A DNA stretch of 64,000 bases from Silicimonas sp. (GTDB taxonomy: Bacteria; Pseudomonadota; Alphaproteobacteria; Rhodobacterales; Rhodobacteraceae): positions 26,516-90,515 of the forward strand of contig JAJDVJ010000193.1 of the NCBI GenBank assembly GCA_022826205.1. The letters are read 5' to 3'. The notes beneath the pieces were generated by a model, which saw nothing but the letters and a program-made list of their open reading frames with translations, was not told the origin of the DNA and made no database searches. The position numbers and the translations under genes are program-made. Below, in pieces: positions 1-8,623 of the stretch; within the stretch, counting starts at the first letter, position 1; each line of letters starts with the position of its first letter.

Positions 1-77
1 TAGGTTTCGTCAAGACCACAGAATCCAGCAACCAAGAAGTGCTCGGAATGATCGTGGGTGCGAAGGAGGCCGCGTGA
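1..77 (+). CDS. Sugar ABC transporter ATP-binding protein, C-terminal tail (partial)
   Basis: Only the last 24 codons are in the window, ending in TGA at 75-77. The tail contains NQEVLGMIVGA, which matches the usual C-terminus of single-ATPase sugar importers (RbsA/FrcA type), where an N-Q-E-x-V-L block precedes the end. The stop overlaps the ATG of the following permease (ATGs at 77), so the two are translationally coupled. It would be the cytoplasmic ATPase of the importer formed with the next two genes. The identification rests on a short tail and on context. Confidence 0.6.
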   Translation, partial: GFVKTTESSNQEVLGMIVGAKEAA

Positions 78-1201
78 TGGCTGCCGAAGACGTCCAAGCG
101 GCCCGGACGCTGAACGAGCGAATCGAACCTTACTTCGCGATCATCGGCCCCATGGCGATGATCCTTGCGTTGCTCCTCTTCATGGCGGTCGTCGAACCCG
201 TACGGTATTTCCGCTGGTCGAACGTCAACTTGATCCTTCTTGACGCGGCGCTCTACATGCCGATGGCAATGGCGATGACATTCGTCATTACGCAGCGGGG
301 CATCGATCTGTCAGTCGGATCGATTGCGGCGTTGTCCGCCATCATCATGGCGTTCCTGATCAAGCAATTTGGCTTCTCGGTCTATTTCGCGGTGCCGATC
401 GCCTTGATCCTTGGTGCGCTCATGGGCCTCGCAAACGGGCTGATCATCACCCGGTTCAACGTGCCCGATCTCATTGGTACCTTAGCAATGGACTTGGTCT
501 ATCGTGGCTTTGCGCTGGTGATTGCGAAGGGGCTGGTACTGGCGCGTTTTCCGGAACTCATAACCGAAATCGGCCGCGGGCAGATCCCGGGACTTGTGCC
601 GATACCGGTAGTCATCGGAATCGCGACCATGATTGTAGGGTATTTTCTGCTGCGTCGAAGCCATTTTGGCCGCTACACCATCGCAATCGGTTCAAATCCC
701 GAAGCTGCGGAACTGACCGGCATCGCGGTAAATCGCCACAAGGTCTATGCCTATGTACTCTGCGGCGCATGTGCTGCGCTGGCCGGGGTCATGCTGACCG
801 GCAAGCTGAACGCAATTCAGGCAACCTCGGCACCCTATTTCAATCTTCATGTCATTGCAGCGGTCGTCGTGGGTGGCACTTCGCTTTTCGGCGGTCGCGC
901 GTCAATGATCGGCTCCTTCGCCGGAGTGCTGCTCTTGTCGATGATGATCAACGCGCTTGTGACACTGAGGATAGAGTTCTTCTGGCAGTCGGTTGCGTCG
1001 GGCGTCGTGATCGTCTCGTCGGTGGCGCTCTATTCCTGGATGCAGAAGAAGGACCGTGACGGAGCAGGAGGACTGATCGCCGCGCTAATGACATCGGAAG
1101 GCCAGAAACTGACCCGCTTCTCGGCTGTCATCATCGGTGCGCTGATCCTGCTGTTGGCGATCGGAGCGATTTTTGCCGGCAATCCGCAGGCAAGCGGATG
1201 A
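77..1201 (+). CDS. Sugar ABC transporter permease (RbsC/FrcC type)
   Basis: 374-residue inner-membrane permease of the BPD_transp_2 (ribose/fructose/autoinducer-2) family. It shows about ten hydrophobic segments and the family block GIDLSVGSIAAL near residues 75-86, followed by a glycine-rich segment typical of RbsC. I prefer ATG 77 over GTG 74 because it overlaps the upstream ATPase stop. The C-terminus runs about 30 residues beyond a typical RbsC and ends with an extra hydrophobic stretch. It works with the ATPase before it and the binding protein after it. The substrate is not readable from sequence, but the neighbouring hexonate genes make a sugar acid or its parent sugar plausible. Confidence 0.9.
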   Translation: MAAEDVQAARTLNERIEPYFAIIGPMAMILALLLFMAVVEPVRYFRWSNVNLILLDAALYMPMAMAMTFVITQRGIDLSVGSIAALSAIIMAFLIKQFGFSVYFAVPIALILGALMGLANGLIITRFNVPDLIGTLAMDLVYRGFALVIAKGLVLARFPELITEIGRGQIPGLVPIPVVIGIATMIVGYFLLRRSHFGRYTIAIGSNPEAAELTGIAVNRHKVYAYVLCGACAALAGVMLTGKLNAIQATSAPYFNLHVIAAVVVGGTSLFGGRASMIGSFAGVLLLSMMINALVTLRIEFFWQSVASGVVIVSSVALYSWMQKKDRDGAGGLIAALMTSEGQKLTRFSAVIIGALILLLAIGAIFAGNPQASG

Positions 1202-1221
1202 GCCGGACTCAACGCGGGATC

Positions 1222-1251
1222 GTGCCGCCGGGGGTGCATCCCCGGCGGCAC
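1222..1251 (+). terminator. Intercistronic hairpin between permease and binding-protein genes
   Basis: Perfect 12-bp stem (GTGCCGCCGGGG with CCCCGGCGGCAC) closing a 6-nt loop. No T-run follows, so it is more likely an mRNA-stabilising or processing hairpin for the downstream binding-protein message than a strong intrinsic terminator. Confidence 0.6.
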
Positions 1252-1289
1252 TGCTGGTCCCGCACTCAAGCCAGAGGAGGAGAACCAAC

Positions 1290-2429
1290 ATGAGAAAATT
1301 AGCAGCAACCACATTGGTGGCAACCATTGTAGTGGCCGGGGCAGCCTGGGCCGCGGACGAACTGCCGCTGAGAGAACTGCCCGGGATCGAGGATCGCGAT
1401 TACTGGATTCCCGGCGAAGTGAATGCCGAAGGCAAGCTCGAGGCTCTGCAGGAAGTCGTCGGCTCCGCCGCAGTTCCGTTTTCTGGAAGCCAGGATGGAC
1501 CAATTCAAATTGCGTTGATCTACCCATCGGCGGATGTCTCGGATTTTTGGGCTCGCAACTACCTTGCCATGACCAAGCGTCTGGACGAACTGGGCATCCA
1601 GTACGAGACGACCGAATTTGCCTCGCGCCAGATCGAACACTCACTGCAATCGACCTACGCCAGTCAAGTGGAACAGGATGCCGATCTCTATGACTATGTC
1701 ATCTTTGGGCCGTCCGAACTTGCCACCCAAGCCGATAACATTTCCAAACTTGCGAGCAATGACGGGTTCACGACTTATGTCTGGGCATTTCACACACCAC
1801 TAAAGTACCTTGAAAACCAACCCGACGCCTGGTTTGACTTTTCATCTGCTGCGGGTGCGCTGACCATGTGCGACTATATGCTCAGCCGTCTAGGCAATGA
1901 CGTGACCATGGCGTTGAACCGAGGCATCCCCGGGATCACGGACAACCAGCGCTCGGGCGACTTCAAGGCATGTGTCGAGGAGAAAGGCAACTGGACCACG
2001 GTCTACGAGCACTATGGTGAATATCAGCGTGAAGGCGGTTTTGAAGGAACCACCCTGATCATGCAGGCCTATCCCGAAGCTACGATCATTCACAACGCGA
2101 ATACGGCCATGGCCATGGGTTCGGTCGAGGCACAGGTCGCGATGGGCAAGGAGAAGGAAATCTTCTCGACCGGGTGGGGCGGAACAGGTCTCGAACTCGA
2201 TGCGATTCGTGCGGGTACCCTCGACGCAACACCGATGCGCATGGGTGACGATGTCGGTGCTGCCACCGCAGAAGCGATCAAGGCTGACATGGAAGGCCGT
2301 GCGGATGATCTGCCGTTGGTATTCCTGGGCCGGATCACAGTGGCCCATGATCAAATGAGTGCCGAGGAATTGGATGCACTGCAGGAGGAGGCGTTCAGAT
2401 TCTCCGGCGTTGGCGCTCTGGAACGCTGA
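1290..2429 (+). CDS. Periplasmic sugar-binding protein of ABC importer
   Basis: 379 residues with a Sec signal peptide (positive MRK start, hydrophobic core, likely cleavage after residue 21, AWA). The mature part reads as a periplasmic-binding-protein fold of the RbsB/LuxP/TorT group, with ALIYPSADVSDFW at the start of lobe 1 and a GIPGITDNQRSGDF segment as in LuxP-type proteins. The start at 1290 is supported by a strong GAGGAGG ribosome binding site 8-9 nt upstream. It is the third gene of the importer operon and is preceded by a strong hairpin. The ligand is unknown; a hexonate or aldose is inferred from the neighbours. Confidence 0.87.
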   Translation: MRKLAATTLVATIVVAGAAWAADELPLRELPGIEDRDYWIPGEVNAEGKLEALQEVVGSAAVPFSGSQDGPIQIALIYPSADVSDFWARNYLAMTKRLDELGIQYETTEFASRQIEHSLQSTYASQVEQDADLYDYVIFGPSELATQADNISKLASNDGFTTYVWAFHTPLKYLENQPDAWFDFSSAAGALTMCDYMLSRLGNDVTMALNRGIPGITDNQRSGDFKACVEEKGNWTTVYEHYGEYQREGGFEGTTLIMQAYPEATIIHNANTAMAMGSVEAQVAMGKEKEIFSTGWGGTGLELDAIRAGTLDATPMRMGDDVGAATAEAIKADMEGRADDLPLVFLGRITVAHDQMSAEELDALQEEAFRFSGVGALER

Positions 2430-2465
2430 CGCACTGACCTCGGTCCGCACGGAAGCGGGCCGGGT

Positions 2466-3485
2466 CTATCTTGAAACGGTAGAACCCGAGATTCGCAATG
2501 TGGGTTCTATTTGCGAGACCTTCTTCGCGGAGGCACAATCGGTGCCGCCGCGGAGCAAGGCTACCAGGAGTTCTCCAGTCCTGCTTCCGATCGCCATCGA
2601 ATGTGCGTCCATCGTCGTAAGTCCGGGCAAGGCGACCTCCGCGATATCGTACGCCCCGAATCCCGCGATCATGACTTCGTCAGGCACCGAAACGCCGCGC
2701 CGCTGGCATTCTGTCAGCGCGCCGAAAGCGGCAAGGTCAGAGACACAGACAACGGCGTCTACCGGTTGTCGTGCGTCAAGCACATCAACCATCGCCCTGG
2801 CTCCTTCACGCATCGAGATCGGCGGCGAACCGAGCGAAACCAATTGATATTCGAGCTGCAGCCGTTCTGCAGCCGCAACAAACCCGCGCCTCCGGTCGGC
2901 GCCTCGTGTGTCGCCCTTGTCGTCGCCGCCGATGAAGGCTAGCCGCTGCGCGCCAGCTGACTGCAAGTGCTCGACCATGCGACCCATCGCGTCCGCGTTT
3001 GAGAAGCCAACCGTGTAGCCCACTGGCGACGGAGGAATGTCCCATGTTTCAACCACCGGGATGCCAGCACCTTTGAGCAACCGCCTTGCGCGATCGGTAT
3101 GGCGACCCCCGGTCACCACCATTGCTTCGGGGCGTCGCCGCAGGAGTTGTTCAATTAAGCGCTCCTCTTCGTCCACGTCGTAGTTTGTGTAACCGAGCAA
3201 TACCTGCAGCCCGGACGCCTGCAGGACTTCGTTGAGGCCACGTACGGTGTCAGCGAAATTCGAATTGTTCAGCGAGGGGATGGTGATGGCGACGAATCCG
3301 GTTCGTTGCGATCGCAGATTAGACGCAGTGCTGTCGAAGACGTAGCCCATTTCCTCGGCAATCTGCAGAATCTTTTTGCGAGTTACTTCACCGACCGAAG
3401 TATCCCTCCGGAACGCCCGAGATACTGTCATCGGGGAGACACCGACGGCTTTCGCGATGTCCGCCATTTTGGGTGGCTTCTGCAA
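2466..3485 (-). CDS. LacI-family transcriptional regulator, GntR-like (hexonate regulator)
   Basis: DNA-binding regulator with an N-terminal LacI helix-turn-helix (MADIAKAVGVSPMTVSRAFR) and a periplasmic-binding-like ligand domain. Its sequence resembles E. coli gluconate repressor GntR (GNDLAVGA-type region, ECQRRGVSVPDEVMIAGFGAYDI). The start is uncertain. TTG 3485 gives the usual 5-6 residue arm before the first helix; ATG 3467 is the alternative; a TTG at 3653 would add an unlikely extension. It is convergent with the ABC operon and beside the hexonate genes, whose promoters contain GntR-type palindromes (6599-6612, 9110-9123). It probably represses them until a gluconate-type ligand binds. 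Confidence 0.88.
   Translation of the reverse strand: MQKPPKMADIAKAVGVSPMTVSRAFRRDTSVGEVTRKKILQIAEEMGYVFDSTASNLRSQRTGFVAITIPSLNNSNFADTVRGLNEVLQASGLQVLLGYTNYDVDEEERLIEQLLRRRPEAMVVTGGRHTDRARRLLKGAGIPVVETWDIPPSPVGYTVGFSNADAMGRMVEHLQSAGAQRLAFIGGDDKGDTRGADRRRGFVAAAERLQLEYQLVSLGSPPISMREGARAMVDVLDARQPVDAVVCVSDLAAFGALTECQRRGVSVPDEVMIAGFGAYDIAEVALPGLTTMDAHSMAIGSRTGELLVALLRGGTDCASAKKVSQIEPTLRISGSTVSR
2480..2509 (+). terminator. Possible terminator hairpin at convergent gene ends
   Basis: 8-bp perfect stem (TAGAACCC/GGGTTCTA) with a 14-nt loop, followed by TTT, 50 bp after the stop of the binding-protein gene. It lies inside the 3' end of the convergent lacI-type gene. Position fits a terminator for the plus-strand operon, but the long loop and short T-run make this tentative. 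Confidence 0.35.
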
Positions 3486-3499
3486 TATGGTTCTCTGAT

Positions 3500-3513
3500 C
3501 TTTATCGTTAACA
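3500..3513. promoter_or_regulatory. Degenerate GntR-type operator upstream of the LacI-family gene
   Basis: CTTTATCGTTAACA matches the palindrome found at 6599-6612 (TGTTATCGATAACA) at 11 of 14 positions and lies 15 bp upstream of the favoured TTG start. It could mediate autoregulation; the match is partial. Confidence 0.35.
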
Positions 3514-4392
3514 TTCCGTTTTCGGGGAAGGTTGACAGTTTTGCAAGCATCTCGTTGAACTTTCGACCAAATCCCATGGAGAGCGAAACCGTGCGAATTG
3601 GAGCGAAGCTGTTGAATCGAAACAGTAAGTTGCACTTGCGCCTGTGGCGCCAAGCAATCGGCACGGGAACGCTGCCGTTCTTGGCGGCACTGTCAGAACG
3701 GTCGTGTTTTTGCATTGAGTTGAAGCCGAACGGACCAACGTCGCTGGGCCAGCCCTGATCGCTCTCGTTTCACGCCATGCTTCAGTTGACCGCGTGCTGT
3801 CCGTGTTGAATGTATGCAACGGCCAGCAGAGAGCCCCCGTCCGAGCGCAGCAACTGGCGATCGTGACACAATTGGGGGTTTGGATCACGAAGCCGCTCAG
3901 GTTTTGCGTGCCATCGAATGCCGAACGCTGGCTATTGATTGTTCCTGTCGTTGGCGGTCGGTTCGGGCGTCGTACCTTTCGGACTCGAGTCGTCAATTGC
4001 ACGAGCCGATGGAACGAAGGGGACGGGATCGGCCCTTGCCCTATCTGGTCTCAAATTGTCGCGGAGTATGCGGAACTGGTGTTCGGCATGGCAAACTTGT
4101 GGAAGAAGCGGCCATCGCAATGGTTGCCGCAGGTATTCTTGGTCACTTTCGTGGACCGATGCCGCGATGGTCGAAGGACGAACTATCCAAGGGCCAATTT
4201 TTTTGCTGGTGACTATGAGGATCGGGGGAAACATCGGCACACACGTTCTACGCAGCTGATGTTGAAGACAACCCTCCCATTGCGGTTGATCCGGTGTCGG
4301 AGCCAGAACGGTAGTTGCCGGTTGAATGCATCGGTGCGAAGCGCATCAGTCTTGGCACCTCGATTGCATCGCAAGAGTCGCGATGCGCAAGA
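3514..4392. other. Long intergenic region, no convincing gene
   Basis: About 880 bp between the lacI-type gene and the end of the dehydrogenase gene. Several open frames exist on both strands, but none has a plausible start with a ribosome binding site, a recognisable motif or family-like residue patterns. It may contain decayed coding sequence. I see nothing I can name. Confidence 0.5.
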
Positions 4393-5280
4393 TCATTGAA
4401 ACAGCTCCCTGTCGGGACCCTTGAAGAACTCCATTAGCGCTGCCTGATCCTCTCCCCCCAGCCCCGCCGCTGTGAGCATCCGGTGAATTTCAGCGCAGGC
4501 AGCAGTGAGCGGCATTGCGGTATTTGTCTGCCGTGCGAGATCCTGTGCGCCGTCGAGGTCCTTTACCATGTTGTCTATGCGCCCAGTGCGACGGTAGTCC
4601 CTGGCAAAAAAGCGAGGCATGTATTCCTGCAAGAGCACACTGTCGGCCCGTCCCCCTTTAAGCGCCTTCGGGATCTTCGCCACGTCGATGCCGGCGTCTG
4701 ACGCGAGTTGGGTGGCCTCGGCGATGGCCATGAAGCCCAATCCGCACAGGACCTGATTGATGAGTTTGGTGGTCTGTCCTGCGCCGGACGGACCCATGTG
4801 GGTGTAGGTGGACGAGACGTGTTTCAGGACGTTGTGCGCCTCTTCCACATCCACAGCTTCACCGCCTGCCATCAGCGTCAGCTCTCCAGTCAGCGCCTTC
4901 TGCGGCCCGCCGGACAACGGGCTGTCGACCCAACGCAGGCCCATTTCCGTAGCCCGCGCTGCTAGGGCCTTCGTGGCCAGAGGGTCGATCGAGGACATGT
5001 CGATGATCAGTGTTCCGGGCATTGCGCCTTCGGCGACACCGTCCGGACCAAAGACTGCGGCGTCGACGACGCTCGGAGAATTGAGGCTTGAGACAACATA
5101 GTCGCTGACCGAGACGGCCTCAGCCGCCGAACCCGCCGAGCGAGCGCCCTTTGCGACCAGTGCCAGAACCCTTTCGGCATCGAGATCAAACACGGTCAAC
5201 GTGTTGCCGGTTTCGACAAGCCGAGTGCCGATGGCACCACCCATTGCACCTGCGCCGATAAGTGCAATTCGTTGGGTCAC
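4393..5280 (-). CDS. NAD(P)-dependent 3-hydroxyisobutyrate dehydrogenase-family oxidoreductase
   Basis: 295-residue beta-hydroxyacid dehydrogenase. An N-terminal Rossmann motif GAGAMGG is at 9-15, the substrate-binding DSPLSGGP at 119-126, and the catalytic lysine in TTKLINQ at about residue 172. Family members reduce or oxidise short beta-hydroxyacids such as 3-hydroxyisobutyrate, tartronate semialdehyde or L-threonate. It is the last gene of a minus-strand operon after the SDR and gluconokinase genes, overlapping the kinase by 4 bp. Context points to a sugar-acid intermediate, but the exact substrate cannot be told from sequence. Confidence 0.87.
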   Translation of the reverse strand: MTQRIALIGAGAMGGAIGTRLVETGNTLTVFDLDAERVLALVAKGARSAGSAAEAVSVSDYVVSSLNSPSVVDAAVFGPDGVAEGAMPGTLIIDMSSIDPLATKALAARATEMGLRWVDSPLSGGPQKALTGELTLMAGGEAVDVEEAHNVLKHVSSTYTHMGPSGAGQTTKLINQVLCGLGFMAIAEATQLASDAGIDVAKIPKALKGGRADSVLLQEYMPRFFARDYRRTGRIDNMVKDLDGAQDLARQTNTAMPLTAACAEIHRMLTAAGLGGEDQAALMEFFKGPDRELFQ

Positions 5281-5786
5281 GATCTTCCCTCCCTGATGTT
5301 CGCTACAAGCGCGTCGACCAGCTGGTCAAACGGCTGGTCGATATCTGCGGTGATCGCCGTCTCAGCCGGACCCGGCGGCTCGAGCGTGGCCAATTGGCTT
5401 TCGAGCAGCGAAACTGGCATGAAATGGCCCGTGCGGTTTGCCATGCGCTCGGACAACGTTTTTCTGCTGCCGTCCAAATGGAGGAAACACACCGGTTCAC
5501 CCGCCTCGTCGCGGATAATGTCGCGATATGCACGCTTCAGCGCGGAGCAACCGATGAAGACGGGTCCGTCAATTTCCGCGAGCCGCTGGCCGACCCTTAC
5601 CAGCCATGGCGCTCGGTCGGAGTCAGTCAGCGGTTCGCCGCGTGACATCTTCGCGATGTTTTCGGGCGGGTGCAGGTCGTCGCCATCAATGTAGCTTATG
5701 CCCAGTCTTGCGGCGACAGCAGCGCCGACCGAGCTTTTGCCGCATCCAGACACCCCCATGACCACAAACTTGCTGGCTAGAGGCAC
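5277..5786 (-). CDS. gntK: Gluconokinase
   Basis: 169-residue cytoplasmic kinase converting D-gluconate and ATP to 6-phosphogluconate. The P-loop GVSGCGKSS is at residues 11-19, followed by the family block YIDGDDLHPPENIAKMSRGEPLTDSDRAPWL. Length and motifs match GntK/IdnK. It overlaps the SDR gene upstream by 10 bp and the dehydrogenase gene downstream by 4 bp, so the three are translationally coupled. It commits gluconate made by the neighbouring dehydrogenases and lactonase to the Entner-Doudoroff or pentose phosphate pathway. Confidence 0.95.
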   Translation of the reverse strand: MPLASKFVVMGVSGCGKSSVGAAVAARLGISYIDGDDLHPPENIAKMSRGEPLTDSDRAPWLVRVGQRLAEIDGPVFIGCSALKRAYRDIIRDEAGEPVCFLHLDGSRKTLSERMANRTGHFMPVSLLESQLATLEPPGPAETAITADIDQPFDQLVDALVANIREGRS

Positions 5787-6550
5787 GCCGTTATTCCGCC
5801 GTCGACAAAAAGAGTGTGGCCATTGACGAAACTGGACGCGTCGGATGACAGAAACACTGCCGCACCTACCAGTTCCTCTACCTTGCCCCAGCGGCCCGCA
5901 GGTGTGCGGTTCTTCAGCCAGTCGGAAAACTCCGCATCACTCACCAGGGCTGCGTTGAGAGGCGTGTCAAAATAGCCCGGTGCTATGGCGTTGCAGTTGA
6001 GCCCGTGCTTCGCCCAGTCCGTCGCCATTCCCTTGGTCAGATTGGCTACCGCCCCTTTCGTTGCGGTGTACGGGGCGATCCCGGGACGGGCCAACGCCGT
6101 CTGCACACTGGCGATGTTGATGATGCGTCCGGCGCCGCGTCCGATCATATGCCGTGCGCAGACTTGCCCGACATTGAACGCCGTCACGATGTTGTTGCGC
6201 AAGAGCATCTCGAACTTGTCCACGGGGAAGTCTTCGAGTGGCGTACGGTGCTGCATCCCGGCGTTGTTGATCAGGATGTGAACGGGACCACTGCTGCTTT
6301 CGTAATGGTTGATCGCCGCTCTGACTACGTCATTGTCGGTCGCGTCGAAGGCCAGTTCGTGGACGTTTGCGCCGTCAGTTCGCAGCGTATCCGCAGCCTT
6401 GGACAACTTTGCCGTGTCGCGCCCGTTCAATACGATCGTCGCACCGAATTTGGCCAGCCCCTTTGCCAAGGCGAAGCCAATCCCCTGCGAGGATCCGGTG
6501 ATAAGCGCGGTCTTCCCGCTGAGGTCGAACATCGCTGCGCCAGTGGTCAT
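5777..6550 (-). CDS. SDR-family oxidoreductase, gluconate 5-dehydrogenase-like
   Basis: 257-residue classical short-chain dehydrogenase. It has TGSSQGIG at 18-25 for cofactor binding, NNAG at 95-98, and the catalytic triad S148, Y161 and K165 (YTATK). The sequence resembles IdnO/Ga5DH, which interconverts 5-keto-D-gluconate and D-gluconate. I chose ATG 6550 because a GGGAAG ribosome binding site precedes it. It is first in the operon with gluconokinase and lies opposite the 2-hydroxyacid dehydrogenase across a GntR-type operator. With the IdnD-like enzyme it would complete the idonate to 5-ketogluconate to gluconate route. Confidence 0.88.
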   Translation of the reverse strand: MTTGAAMFDLSGKTALITGSSQGIGFALAKGLAKFGATIVLNGRDTAKLSKAADTLRTDGANVHELAFDATDNDVVRAAINHYESSSGPVHILINNAGMQHRTPLEDFPVDKFEMLLRNNIVTAFNVGQVCARHMIGRGAGRIINIASVQTALARPGIAPYTATKGAVANLTKGMATDWAKHGLNCNAIAPGYFDTPLNAALVSDAEFSDWLKNRTPAGRWGKVEELVGAAVFLSSDASSFVNGHTLFVDGGITACL

Positions 6551-6598
6551 TATCCGCTTCCCAATTTTTGACTCGACAAGACCTGATGCCTCCATCTA

Positions 6599-6612
6599 TG
6601 TTATCGATAACA
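6599..6612. promoter_or_regulatory. Perfect GntR-type operator in divergent promoter
   Basis: TGTTATCGATAACA is a perfect 14-bp palindrome midway between divergent starts at 6550 (minus) and 6636 (plus). It resembles the E. coli GntR operator (TGTTAC-centre-GTAACA). The probable ligand is the LacI-family regulator encoded at 2466-3485. Confidence 0.8.
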
Positions 6613-6635
6613 CACCTGTCAACACGAGAAAAGAC

Positions 6636-7583
6636 ATGCCGAAACCCGAGATTCTTCAGGTTGGCCCTTATCCGGAGTGGGATCAGGTTCCATTAGATAA
6701 TGCATATACAATGCATAAGCTGTTCAATGTGGCGGCCCCGACATCATTTCTGATTGAGCACGGTCGTGCAATACGTGGAATCGCGACGCGGGGTGAACTG
6801 GGCGCGGACCGAGAGATGATCGAGGCCTGTCCGAATCTCGAGATCATTGCCGTCTACGGCGTCGGATTCGATGCGGTCGATCTGGACGCCTGCCGGGAAC
6901 GCAGTGTGAGGGTGACCAACACGCCGGATGTTCTGACCCGCGACGTTGCCGACCTGGGTGTCGCAATGATGCTGTGTCAGGCGCGTGGCATGATCGGGGC
7001 AGAGGCTTGGGTGCGTAGCGGGGACTGGGCGCGGAAGGGCCTGTATCCGTTGAAACAACGTGTTCATGAGGCCAAGGCAGGCGTTCTGGGGCTCGGGCGC
7101 ATTGGCCGCGAGGTCGCACGCCGACTGGCCGGGTTCGACATGGAAGTCGCCTATTCCGACCTCGCGCCAAAGGACTGCACGCCAGGCTGGACCTACGTTG
7201 CCGATCCAATTGATTTGGCACGCCACTCCGACTATCTGTTCGTGACGCTGGCCGCTTCGGAAGAGACCCGCAATTTTGTTGGTCGCGAAGTAATCGAGGC
7301 GGTCGGGCCGGAAGGCATGGTGATCAACATCAGCAGGGCGTCCAACATCGACGAAGCTGCACTGCTCGATGCGCTGGAAAGCGGCGTGCTCGGTTCGGCG
7401 GCGCTCGACGTGTTCGAGGGCGAACCTGATCTGAACCCACGCTTCCTGAAGCTAGACAACGTTCTTCTTCAGCCTCATCACGCATCAGGCACGGTAGAGA
7501 CCCGGAAGGCCATGGGCAAGCTGGTGCGGGACAACATTGCTGCGCATTTTGCTGGCCGACCGCTCTTGACGCCCGTACTTTGA
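6636..7583 (+). CDS. D-isomer-specific 2-hydroxyacid dehydrogenase (2-ketogluconate/hydroxypyruvate reductase-like)
   Basis: 315-residue NAD(P)-dependent reductase of the GhrB/2-ketogluconate reductase type. The Rossmann motif GLGRIG follows AKAGVL. The catalytic arginine is in NISRAS (about residue 234), the glutamate in VFEGEPDL (about 263) and the histidine in LQPHHAS (281-282). ATG 6636 begins a typical family N-terminus; the longer open frame upstream would run through the operator and the divergent gene. It is followed 7 bp later by the IdnD-like gene. It probably reduces a 2-keto-hexonate to the hexonate used by gluconokinase. Confidence 0.9.
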   Translation: MPKPEILQVGPYPEWDQVPLDNAYTMHKLFNVAAPTSFLIEHGRAIRGIATRGELGADREMIEACPNLEIIAVYGVGFDAVDLDACRERSVRVTNTPDVLTRDVADLGVAMMLCQARGMIGAEAWVRSGDWARKGLYPLKQRVHEAKAGVLGLGRIGREVARRLAGFDMEVAYSDLAPKDCTPGWTYVADPIDLARHSDYLFVTLAASEETRNFVGREVIEAVGPEGMVINISRASNIDEAALLDALESGVLGSAALDVFEGEPDLNPRFLKLDNVLLQPHHASGTVETRKAMGKLVRDNIAAHFAGRPLLTPVL

Positions 7584-7590
7584 CATCTTC

Positions 7591-8619
7591 ATGAAGTCGG
7601 TCGTCATTCACTCAGCAAAGGATCTTCGGATCGAGGACAGGCCGACCGATGAGCCCGGCGTGGGCCAAGTTGAAATCCGCGTGGCCATTGGGGGCATCTG
7701 CGGATCCGACCTTCATTACTACAATCACGGCGGCTTCGGATCTGTTCGGCTGAAGGAGCCGATGGTCCTCGGCCATGAGGTTGCCGGGCACATTACCCGT
7801 CTTGGAAAGGGCGTGACCGGTCTGGAAGTCGGACAATTGGTGGCTGTGTCGCCTTCACGCCCTTGCCGTGACTGTGCCTATTGCAGTGAGTCGAAGTACA
7901 ACCACTGCCTCAACATGCGGTTCTACGGTTCGGCGATGCCGTTCCCGCACATCCAGGGCGCTTTCCGGGAGGTGTTGGTGGCGGACGCCACGCAATGCGC
8001 GCCTGCCGACGGGCTGTCCGCCGGCGAGGCCGCGGCGGCCGAGCCATTGGCCGTCTGCCTGCACGCTGCCCGCAGGGCGGGCGACCTCTTGGGCAAGCGC
8101 GTGCTTGTCACCGGCTGCGGACCGATCGGACTCTTGTGCATCCTCGCGGCCCGGCGATCAGGCGCGGCAGAGATCGTGGCAACTGATCTCTCGGACTTCA
8201 CGCTGCGCATTGCCAGGCAGAATGGTGCCGACAACACCGTGAATGTCAGCCAGACACCGGAACGCATGGCCGCTTTTGAGGCAAGCAAGGGGTATTTCGA
8301 CTTGCTCTTCGAATGCACCGGTGTGGCGCAGGCATTGGCTGGCGCAATCGCAGCACTGCGTCCTGGCGGGACAGTGGTGCAGCTAGGGCTCGGCGGCGAC
8401 ATGCAGATCCCTGTTCAGACCATGACTACGAAGGAAATTCAGTTCAGAGGCTCGTTCCGTTTCCACGAAGAGTTTTTCACAGGCGTGGAGCTGATGCAGA
8501 GGAACCTGATTGATGTGAAGCCGCTGATCACTCATACCGTGGCACTTGACGATTCAGAAAGCGGGTTTCGACTCGCCTCCGACCGGAACCAGGCAGTGAA
8601 GGTGCAGATCGCATTCTGA
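7591..8619 (+). CDS. Zinc alcohol dehydrogenase, L-idonate 5-dehydrogenase-like
   Basis: 342-residue medium-chain dehydrogenase. Catalytic zinc ligands are C37 (GICGSD) and H62/E63 (LGHEVAG); the structural zinc site is C92, C95, C98 and C106. A Rossmann segment VTGCGPIGLL follows. The N-terminus (GICGSDLHYYNHGGFG) closely resembles L-idonate 5-dehydrogenase, which makes 5-ketogluconate from L-idonate. It follows the 2-hydroxyacid dehydrogenase in an operon under the 6599-6612 operator. Other polyol or aldonate substrates of this family remain possible. Confidence 0.88.
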   Translation: MKSVVIHSAKDLRIEDRPTDEPGVGQVEIRVAIGGICGSDLHYYNHGGFGSVRLKEPMVLGHEVAGHITRLGKGVTGLEVGQLVAVSPSRPCRDCAYCSESKYNHCLNMRFYGSAMPFPHIQGAFREVLVADATQCAPADGLSAGEAAAAEPLAVCLHAARRAGDLLGKRVLVTGCGPIGLLCILAARRSGAAEIVATDLSDFTLRIARQNGADNTVNVSQTPERMAAFEASKGYFDLLFECTGVAQALAGAIAALRPGGTVVQLGLGGDMQIPVQTMTTKEIQFRGSFRFHEEFFTGVELMQRNLIDVKPLITHTVALDDSESGFRLASDRNQAVKVQIAF

Positions 8620-8623
8620 ATGG

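Noticed and set aside
3794..4399. 201-codon plus-strand frame in the region after the lacI-type gene
   Set aside because: No start signal, no motif, arginine- and serine-rich composition; competing frames on both strands are equally open.
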